Assembly (NCBI GenBank): GCA_004151065.3 | Contig: NWUY0303925685.1 | Location: 1-13,020 of the forward strand | Direction: 5' to 3' | Length of the DNA: 13,020 nucleotides | Origin: Larix sibirica | Lineage: Eukaryota; Streptophyta; Pinopsida; Pinales; Pinaceae | In this document: positions 1-8,500 of the stretch, piece by piece | Layout: the number at the start of each line of letters is the position of its first letter | Position numbering within the stretch: position 1 is the stretch's first letter | The notes under the pieces: model-generated | Database searches by the model: none | What the model saw: the letters and a program-made list of their open reading frames with translations, nothing else | What the model was told of the DNA's origin: nothing | Program-made: the position numbers and the translations under genes

Positions 1-1540
1 CATTAGAATGTCTTTAGTATAGATTGAAACTTGTGATGAAAACTTAAATGTTGAAGAATAGAACAATTTGTACCATCAAAGTGGGAATGTTATTTGCATC
101 TATAATCTAAGTCACCAATTCAATTGTGGTCCAGCTTCATCAAGTTGTAGAATCATTGCGACTTTTCAATCTAACAGACTTTAAAAATATATTTATAGAC
201 TATTAAAAACAAATATTTTGTGAACATATAAAAATACATTTCATGTAAAACATTTTATTTGAAATTGCTTTATTTCATTTGACAAATTGAAGAGAAAGAA
301 TCGTGTTTGCCAACATACAAAAGTGCTATTGTTGGCATTAGAGTTCCACTTCCTAACAATGCAGTTCTCTGCACATGTAGTACAACTTGAATAAAAGTTT
401 AGTATGTCTTAACATATTCCAATTTTCCCCTGTGGGAGGTGTTATGCTTATTTTTGTTGTATTTATTGTATGAAGCAATGCCATTATAGGACATATTAAG
501 CCACTAGATTCCTTCTTATACTTACATTACATGGACATCCAATGAGTGTATGTTTGCAGAATGTTGTACAACCCTTGGTAACTATATCGATGAAGAGGAT
601 AAGACTTGCATCATTTTGAAGAGCCACACAGAAAACTCCCAAATCTCTCTCTGGTACCCTAAAGATCAACACTGTGTACATTTTCCTCTCCCAACACATG
701 ATTTAGCATTGTTTATTTTTCCTCTCCCAACACATGGGTTTGGCTCACAACATGACTCCACCCTTTTCCAAGCAACTACTAGATTGACATATCTGCTTTA
801 AGGATAGAAAACCTTTCACACTATTACCACTTACTTTCACATTGTCATTCTCCTCAATAGATCCTTATGGATTCATCTTGTTAAAAAAAATATTTTGATC
901 ATGGATAGAGTGTAACATATTATGATTAGCTAGGAGGAAAAGAAAATGAGCCTAAGAGATCAAATATTCTACGCTACAATACTAAATTGTTCACATCAAC
1001 TATGGTGTAATTAAAGAATACGGAAGGGTTTACACAAAACACTGTTGACATCACCCTAGAATCATTTTGAAGTTAAGCTTGAGGGTAATATTGGCATGAG
1101 AAGGGCGTTATAGTGAAAGTCTAGATGATTTGGTTCTTGATCATTGTGTTTCTCGGAGAAATATATCTATGAAAGGGCTAGGAAATGATCTTACTGAATA
1201 TCAAGACTTTAGAAGCATATGAGAGGTCAAAGGTATGAGAATTCCATAGTTTTCCAAGTGGAGAAGCATATACTTGGAGTGTAGGAAAATGTTACATAGG
1301 CTATTTCTTTTTCAAGTACCTTTTTTTATGGTTTATAGTGGAAATGCAAGATCTATTAAGAAAGTGGTTCAAAAAATTGGCTTTTTAGGGCTTCAAATCT
1401 TTCAATGGAGGAAGATTGCAAAGTTCCTTACTCAAATCTGATCGTTTTATAAGACCAAATTTGGGGTTTCTCTTTAGCTTAGAGACCCCATTAAACTCTC
1501 TCTGCTAAATAACGTTGGACAATTATTATTTTTTAAATGC
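1..1540. other. AT-rich non-coding stretch, no gene recognised
   Basis: I see no gene, RNA gene or intact mobile element here. The longest open frames (550-801 on plus, 496-699 on minus) overlap each other, are under 85 codons, are low in complexity and resemble no domain I know. The plus frame also runs through the short direct repeat at 681-736, which argues against constrained coding. A small imperfect hairpin lies at 1463-1489, where GGGG-T-CTC pairs with GAGACCCC across a 2-nt bulge. It is too short to call a terminator or RNA. CpG is rare, as expected for methylated intergenic plant DNA. Confidence 0.7.
681..736. repeat. 20-bp direct repeat, 36-bp period
   Basis: The 20-mer TTTTCCTCTCCCAACACATG occurs at 681-700 and again, identically, at 717-736, with 16 bp between the copies. 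Perfect identity in otherwise unconstrained DNA suggests a fairly recent local duplication. No function is implied. Confidence 0.9.
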
Positions 1541-1860
1541 TAACAGGTCGTCGGTAGACCAACCTCTTATTTCTCATCCACGAACGGTATGGAAAAGGAT
1601 GTGCAACAGTAAGCCATCAAAATCATGGAAAAACCGTAAGTAAATTTTATGGGATATTGAATTTTTCGGTGTTGGACTGATGGACCTGTGTTTTTTAAGC
1701 GGTAGTCATGGCACCGTTTATCAAGCTTTACAGTGGTCCAACAATGGAATCTCGTCGGTATACGAATGGGCTACTGGCGGTCTATCAACAACAAGAAGAC
1801 AGTATGCCAAGAGGTGATGTATGTCCTCCCACGTATAGGCGTCGCTAAAATATGTTGTGA
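1541..1860. other. GC- and CpG-enriched island of unknown nature
   Basis: By hand count this stretch has 15 CpG in 320 bp, and 1561-1860 is about 42% GC. By contrast 1981-2400 has 3 CpG in 420 bp, and its first 60 bp are only 17% GC. The 9-mer TCGTCGGTA occurs twice, at 1548-1556 and 1752-1760. A CAG ending at 1546 and a GTAAGT at 1636-1641 would fit a splice acceptor and donor around an 89-nt segment open in one frame, but no protein similarity is evident and this may be chance. It could be a gene fragment, a younger insertion, or the remains of an element with different base composition. The edges are judged by composition only. Confidence 0.55.
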
Positions 1861-2970
1861 TATGTTAACTATATAACCAAACAAGGATAAAAGTTTTCAA
1901 TTCCATTCATTCTCATTTTATAAACTACATTTTAAGTCAAATTTTGATCAATATAGAAAAGGGGTTTTCAATCTATGGTATATATGATCTTTAGTAAATA
2001 ATGAATATAAATGATAAATTATAGTTACCTAAATCCTTAATTTTATTCAACTTATAATTCATCAACAATTCCTACCTTACAACTATTGCTATTGATTTTA
2101 TGGTAGAAACCACAATTCTATTTCAATCACACTCCTCAAACATACAAATGGGTAGCTTTTATGTGCTTCTAGAACATGAAATGTTTATAAACTCATCAAC
2201 ATTTCTTGAATCTTTGTGCCGAATATCCTTTATGCTAATTTTTTTCTTTCATTTTGTTAAAATTTGTACAAAGTACATATATGCACATAATTAGTAGATA
2301 TCGTGCTATCCATAACCAATGTTTATAATCATACATTGGGACAACATAATTCATCAATTCAACTTTGCAATTGTACGAAACATTTACACCATCCATTGAA
2401 AAGAGCCCTAGCCCATATAAACTAGAAGGAGCAATTTAATATATTCTCTCATCGATACAAAAATTGGTGTTTACCTCAGGAAGTGGGTTTGGTTTCTAGT
2501 TCTTCACATAATATTTTTATTTCAATGGCACTACCTTGTCTTCATTGGTCTCATTATCATAAGTGCATGACCCTCCTTTAAAAATAAACAAATCCATATT
2601 TTTTTAAAATTTATTTTGAAGTTACTACCTCTAGTTTATGTTGACCTATTGCTTGATGTTTTTCCTTGTCCTTTTTGTTCAAAGAAAACATCGCTATCTG
2701 AATCAATATCTGACAGATATCTATTTAGTTGTCCTCACAGTTAATATCAATTATAAACAATAGTCAGGTGGCAATGATATGATTTAGATGAGAAAGTTGC
2801 AATTAATGTTGATGTATCATGTGAAATATCAATGAACAACTTACCATACTTGGTCCTCGTAGATCAAGACACGGGAGCTTCACTTAGTGAACCTGTGACA
2901 TAGCACGTCCATTCATGTGATACTATCAAATACCCCTAATTTCCCTAGAAATTTATAGCTAAAGAACTTA
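1861..2970. other. AT-rich non-coding stretch, nothing recognised
   Basis: This is very AT-rich, CpG-poor DNA. A 64-codon frame starts with ATG at 2100 and ends at 2294. Its product is rich in Phe, Ile, His and Ser, as expected from translating AT-rich spacer, and it has no motif I recognise. No repeat, RNA gene or element boundary stands out. Confidence 0.65.
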
Positions 2971-3206
2971 TGTAAAATGTAGGAGGATAGATGAGTGGGA
3001 GGCCTTGTAAAATTTAGGAGAATAGATGGAAGTTCTTAAGAGGTGGAACTTTGAAGAAACCTTTGGAAGATAAGAGATACAAGGAGTTTGACACAGGAAA
3101 TTGGACTTTGGGGTGAAGAAATGAGGAGGAAGCCTTGTAAAATGTAGGAAAATAAATGGAAGTGATTAAAATGTGTACCTTTGAAGAATCCTTTGGATGG
3201 AAAGAG
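2971..3206. repeat. Diverged direct duplication (130-bp period) plus a partial copy
   Basis: 3002-3076 aligns without gaps to 3132-3206. I count 13 mismatches in 75 positions, so identity is about 83%. Both copies start GCCTTGTAAAAT and share GGAA and CTTTGAAGAA blocks. A shorter third relative, starting TGTAAAATGTAGGAGGATAG, sits at 2971, 35 bp before the matching point of the first full copy. The 69-codon minus-strand frame at 3036-3245 is a reading of this duplicated purine-rich DNA and is not called as a gene. Confidence 0.85.
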
Positions 3207-4363
3207 AAAAGAGTGGGGTCCCTCTAAATGGAATAGCTCTTGCATCCAAGAAAGAATAATAGTTCTCTTATGGAGACATTAAGTTGATAGACAATCGTCG
3301 ATAGACAACATGTTGTGGCTTTGATTCTAGTCCACCTCTTTTTTTTTCATCCATATCTTTCCCTTGAATATTTTCTTACCTTTGGCCATCAATGTTAAAC
3401 CTATGGAATCCTATCTATTTTCAACATTTTTCCTCCTCTCTTCTTCTTGCATGAGAATACCTGTCAAGGAATCAAAACATAGTACATTTTCCCTATCTAC
3501 AAGATTAGTGATAAAAACTTGGTATTACAATATCATCCCACTTAAAGTTACAATAACCTACTCACCACTTGATATTTTTTCACCTCTATCACCAAGTTTG
3601 TCTTTCCACTCCTTTACTCTATATAAGTAAGCATTAATAATTTTATTATGTCCAATATTCATGCTGAAAGAAGCTTACTTTTAAAAAACAAAATTATATT
3701 TGGACTTTCTATTTCATACAAATGCTTTAACATGATCCATGTTTTAGTTTATGTGCATAACTCTATAATGTAAGAAATTATGTCATCTTCCATAGACGTT
3801 CATAAGATAACTTTAATCTTAGTTTTTATTTTGATCTCTTAAATTGCAACTACAACTTGGGGATTAGCTGGTTTGAATTCATCATTAGTTACGATAGACC
3901 AAATATTGTAACCTTCGATTAGTTTTTGCATCTTAAATTTTCAATTCACATAATTTAACCCATCTAATTTGCTGGCTTCATTTAGATAGGAATATTTCAA
4001 GTTTGACAAGGCTAATAAACAAGCAAGCAAATGAAGGATCATCAACACAATGATTTTCTAAATAACTTCTCTAAGTAGGGATTCCATATCTAAACAAATC
4101 TTAGATCATGGGATTCAAACTTGAATATGCCTTTCTAAATCCTCAATTATAAGGAATATCTCTTGAAATCTTGTGCCAATAGATTCTATCCCTCTATCAC
4201 ACAATACATACAACAAATAGAAACAACTCTTCCCTATTAAAATGCATCACTTATATCTCTCTTCAATCTCAACATCTCACACTTTAATTCCTAGTTGGTG
4301 CATGAAAATTCTATCACTCACACACTCCCTCACTAGTTAAGTTGATGGAGTAACTTTCCTTGA
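3207..4363. other. AT-rich non-coding stretch; right end may be degraded retroelement interior
   Basis: No gene is recognised. The 88-codon plus frame at 3364-3630 begins with TTG, not ATG. Its product is rich in Ser, Phe and Leu, from pyrimidine-rich DNA, and shows no domain. If the LTR at 4382-4630 is real, the DNA to its left (about 4363 downward, minus strand) would be the element's interior. I translated part of the minus strand there and found multiple stops in the frames I tried and no certain gag motif. I found no second LTR copy to the left by eye. Confidence 0.55.
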
Positions 4364-4375
4364 GCTCTAATAACA
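4364..4375 (-). other. Degenerate tRNA(iMet)-type primer-binding site
   Basis: The minus strand reads TTGTTATTAGAGCTCAAGG across 4376 to 4358. Plant LTR retrotransposons primed by initiator tRNA(Met) typically carry TTGGTATCAGAGC at this point. The match is 11 of 13, with G-to-T and C-to-T changes. It lies 6 bp inside the proposed LTR end at 4382, about where a primer-binding site belongs. The order TATA box, LTR end, primer-binding site on one strand supports it more than the short match alone does. Confidence 0.6.
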
Positions 4376-4450
4376 AAAAAATGACACAGAAAGAGTTCCC
4401 AAGGCACAATTCTGAACACTCACATCATATCTTGCATTAACACATAACAA

Positions 4451-4459
4451 CTATTTATA
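4451..4459 (-). promoter_or_regulatory. TATA box of the candidate LTR
   Basis: The minus strand reads TATAAATAG, the standard plant TATA form, inside the candidate LTR and about 70 bp before its inner end. In copia LTRs the TATA box marks the U3/R boundary region, so its position fits. The surrounding DNA is AT-rich, so a chance match is possible. There is no evidence that it is active. Confidence 0.45.
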
Positions 4460-4487
4460 CATATGTGAGTGGTTTTTTTTCCAATGG

Positions 4488-4506
4488 TCTTGATAACATA
4501 TCAAGA
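4488..4506. repeat. 8-bp perfect inverted repeat with 3-nt loop
   Basis: TCTTGATA, a 3-nt spacer ACA, then TATCAAGA form a perfect dyad inside the candidate LTR, upstream of its TATA box on the minus strand. It could be a protein-binding palindrome in U3 or simply chance in AT-rich DNA. Confidence 0.6.
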
Positions 4507-4630
4507 GCTCTCTTTTAACCTTATCTTCATCCACATGAAAAATCTATTTAAGTATTAACCTTATATTTATCCTTACATTTATGCCATGCTATATATAGAT
4601 CTATTTCTCAATTATATATAATTATTAACA

Positions 4631-5151
4631 TAGAATGTTGTCATTTATCTTATTAATGTTCGATACAAACTTACAAGATGTTTTCCCTATTAAGTTGGTG
4701 GGTTTCAACCACAAAAGTCATTTTAAAATGTGAAAAACAGAAAGTCAATTAACATAGTTTCAATATGTTTTGTGTTGATCTACTCGACAAAATCATAGAA
4801 TTGCAAAATAAGAGGGCATGGAGGATGCATAGAGCGTTTATCCCTCATAGTTTTACCTTGTCACTCAAACTACTTCTTGGAAATAAAATACCATTGTTAC
4901 TCAAATATTGAGTCAAGAGTGACTTCTCTTGTAATGGAAATTGGACAAATGTGGAAACTAAATATAAACAACCATAACCAAAAATCCATCTTTTAGCATC
5001 ACTCATATTATATGGTGTTAAGGTGGTGGTGCATATTTTTATTGGAAATTGAGTATTTCCTCATATATCTTAAGAGAAATGGTGTATACTAAGTTTGAAT
5101 GTATAATAAAATGGTGTCGATCCCTTCTTTTCCACACTGACATGGACAAGT
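4631..5151. other. AT-rich non-coding stretch, nothing recognised
   Basis: I see no open frame of note, no RNA gene and no clear element boundary between the candidate LTR and the direct-repeat pair. The base composition is that of ordinary AT-rich intergenic DNA. Confidence 0.6.
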
Positions 5152-5385
5152 AGGATTTAATTATGGGGTTTGCACCATAGATATAAGAAAATCACAAATA
5201 AATATGTTGTAAATAACTCAATTCATTTATTTGTTGTTTATATTATTCAAACAAATAAATGTTTAGGATCTAATTATGAGGCTTTGCATTATAAACACAA
5301 CAAATTCAGAAATAATTATCTTGTAAAATAACCCAATTCAATTATTTATATTTTATATTGTTCTAATTCAAATAAATAAATAAAT
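5152..5385. repeat. Diverged pair of about 113-bp direct repeats
   Basis: A copy starting AGGATTTAATTATGGGGTTT at 5152 is followed at 5265 by a second starting AGGATCTAATTATGAGGCTT. Both continue in parallel through a GCA-containing block, a TTGTAAA-TAAC-CAATTCA block, a TTTATATT-TT block and a CAAATAAATAAAT-like end. The offset is 113 bp and the second copy has small insertions. Only two copies are visible. The pair ends about 155 bp before the large tandem array, separated from it by extremely AT-rich DNA (5386-5540). It is not related in sequence to the array unit. Confidence 0.8.
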
Positions 5386-5540
5386 ACTCATTAAAAAATT
5401 AGAATTGCAAAATAATTAAAGAGAACCAATTATTTTTTAAGATTACAGAAGTTGTGATAATAATGATTTGAATTTAAATTTAATTATTTTATATGGAGAT
5501 TTTTATAAATCTTATTGAATTGTTTGTCAAATTTTTTGAT

Positions 5541-8500
5541 GGATATTAGAGCCATTAGGAGGTTCATGGGTCCCTAGACATGGTTAAGGGAGGAAACGTC
5601 TACCTAAGGATTTAAAGGAAACTTTTATGCATTTAGGGCCAACAATGACAACTCAAACCGCCACACATGGCTATTTGAAGATATCCTTAGCATACATTTG
5701 TGGATATAGACACCATTAAGAGGTTTGATCAAAAGGGATAGGCCTAGGGGAATTTGACATGGTCAAGGGAGGAAACCCATGCCTTAGGCACTAAAGGAAT
5801 CTTCTAGGAATCAAAGGTCAAGAATGATGCATTCAACCACCACACATGAGCTCTCAAGGGTACCCTTGGTATTAGAATATCGATATGCAAGAAATTAGGA
5901 AGTTTTAGTGGTATGTATGAGTCTTGGGGACCTAGAAATAACTAAGGGAGAAAACTCAAGCCATGGGCCCTAAAGGAAGCCTTTATGCATCGATGTCAAG
6001 AAAGATGCATCATACTACAACATAGGACCTATTGTATTATTATATTATGAGTGGGATATTAATGTTATTAGGAGGTTTTGAGCACTAAATAGGGCTCTCC
6101 AGGCCCTAGAAATGGTCAAGGGAGGAAATTCATGAATTAGGCCATAAAATAACACTACAGGTATCCAAGGCCTAGAATAATTCCTCAAACCACTAGGCAT
6201 CACCTACCATAGGATATCAATAAAATTACAAGGTTTTAAGTAGAAGGTATGCATCATAGGGTTATTGACATGGATGAGGGAAGAAACATGTACCTTATAT
6301 CCTAAAGGAAGCTTATATTATTAAGGGTGAAGAACAACACATCAAAACACCATAGATGACCTACTAAGGGTAGCCTTTCCCTATGATTAAAGATATCAAT
6401 AACATGAGGAGGTTTTCAACACTATATATGGGTCTTGAGGCTTGGGAACTAGTTAGGGTGGAATCCAAGAATTTGGTCATAAACAAAGTCTCTAGGCATA
6501 GAGGACTGAAAATAATGACTCAAACTAACACGTAGGACATCCAAAAGGAATCAATGTCTTCCAATGGGTATACAAGTTCCATTAGAATGTTTTGAGTACT
6601 AGTTATATGTATTGAGGCCTTTGACATGGTCATGGGAGGAATCATGGGGATTGGAACCTAAAATAATATTTGAGGCATACATGGCCATGAAAAAAATCTT
6701 GAACCACCACATAGGACTTATGCAGATTATCATTTCATCTGAGTATGGATATGGGTACCATTAAGAGATTTTGAATACTAGGGATGAGTATTTGGGCCCT
6801 AGCCATGGTTAAGGTAGGAGACTTGGGTGTTATTCTATAAAGGAAGATTCTAATCATCTAGGTTTAATAATAATATTTTGATCCAATAAAAACTACCTTA
6901 TGAGCATATCCTTTCTCTTCAACTGGGGATATTGGTGATATAAGGAAACTTTGAGCACTAGGTATGGGTTTCGGGGTCCTAAACATAGTTTGCGATGACA
7001 ACCTAGGTCTTAGGCTCTAAATGGAGATTCATGATAGGAATCTAGGCCCAACAACAATACTTGGAACCAAAAAACATGAAATCCCATGGGGATATTTAGC
7101 CTCCAAGTTGGGTTATGGAAATGATTATAATTTTCAAGGACAAGGTTTGGGGCATGGGTTCCTCAACATGGACGAGGGACAAAGCTTAGGGCTTAGGTTA
7201 TAAAGTAAAATTTTATGCATCTAGGGATAAAAGGTACATCTTGAACCAACATGCATGACTTCCTGATGATATTTATTATCTCTAAGTGGGAATATTGGCA
7301 CCGTTATGGTTTCAAAGAACTAGGTACTAGTTTGAAGGCCTGAACCATGGTTAGGTGAAGAAATTAAGGAATTGTTCCTAAATAATATTTTATGGGGCTC
7401 AAGGGCCATCAATGAGGCCTCAAACCACCACATGTGGCATATATGTGTGATATTTATCCTTCAATGGTGATATGGGATATATTACAAGGATTTTAGCACC
7501 CAGGATGGGTCATGGGACATTGGACATGGTCGACAGAGGAAACAAAATCCTTAAGACATATAAACTAGGTATCTATACATCTAACTCCAAGAACAACACA
7601 TAGGAACAAACTCGATCTCTTGAGAGTGTCATTTCTCTTTAAGTTGAGATATGGGCACCATTAGAAGGTTTTGAGCACTAGGTATGGGTCATGGTGCCTT
7701 AAATGTTGTTAGGGGAAAGAACATATACCTTAGGCTCTAAGCGTAGCTTTTAAGTCTCAAGGACACAAATGAGTCTTTGAACAACCACATAATATCTTTT
7801 CATGGGATCTTTGGTCCGTAACATAGGTATGGGATCTATTAGAAAGTTTTAGCTCTAGGGGTTAGGTTACAGTACCTTGAACATGACTAGAGAAGGAACC
7901 ATGGGAATTAGGTCCTAAAGGAATATTCTAGGCATCCAAGGCCAATAATGCCACCTCAAATTACCACACATAATATCATGAGTGGGAATATGGAGAACAT
8001 TAGGAGTTTTTAAGCACTAGTTATGCGTGTCTAGGAATTAAACATGGTTGGTGGAGGAATCTTAGGCATTAGGATATAATGAAACTTATAGGGCTCAGGG
8101 TATGTAAATGCCACCTCAAACAACCATAGAAGACCTTTGGAGGGGATATGGAAAACATTAGGAGTTTTAGAGCATTAGGTATGTCTCTTGGGGCCTTGGA
8201 CATGATTTCAGTAGGAATCTCAAGCATTGTTCCATAAAGGAAGATTCTAGGCATCTAATACCAAGAAAAACACATTGAACTATTGCCAATGAACTTTCTA
8301 GGCAATTCTTGTGTTTAGAGTGGGGATATTGCTACCATTATTAGGTTTTCAATACTAAATATGGGTATCGATGCTATGGACATGGTTAGGGGAAAAACAA
8401 ATCTTTAGTCCCTAAAGGAATATTATAGGCATATGTGGCCCAAAACATCACCTTGAACCACCATACATAACCTCTTGAGGGAATCCTTTGCATATGAGTA

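Larger units (their letters stand above)
4382..4630 (-). mobile_element. Probable degraded copia-type LTR (solo or truncated)
   Basis: On the minus strand this segment starts TGTTAATAAT and ends CTGTGTCA, which fits the TG...CA ends of an LTR. It contains a TATAAATAG box roughly 70 bp before the end, then a short R/U5-like stretch (TTGTGCCTTGGGAACTCTTT) and, just beyond the end, the primer-binding-site-like sequence. At about 250 bp it is within the range of short copia or TRIM-type LTRs. The inner end is fixed by the primer-binding site. The outer end at 4630 is the best TG...CA candidate and is uncertain. No partner LTR or target duplication was found, so the element is truncated, decayed, or its other parts are unrecognisable. 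Confidence 0.55.

Noticed and set aside
550-801. 83-codon plus-strand frame
   Set aside because: It overlaps a minus-strand frame, crosses a recent direct repeat, and has no recognisable domain. Its length is within chance for a window of this size.
1547-1635. Possible 89-nt exon between a CAG and a GTAAGT
   Set aside because: One frame is open, but a segment this short is often open by chance. The upstream pyrimidine tract is weak and no neighbouring exon could be found.
2100-2294. 64-codon plus-strand frame with an ATG
   Set aside because: The product is biased by AT-rich DNA, and no motif, splice context or homology is apparent.
3364-3630. 88-codon plus-strand frame
   Set aside because: It starts at TTG, not ATG, and encodes a Ser/Phe/Leu-rich translation of pyrimidine-rich DNA.
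7021-7203. 60-codon plus-strand frame
   Set aside because: It lies wholly inside the tandem array and is one chance reading of diverged repeat units.
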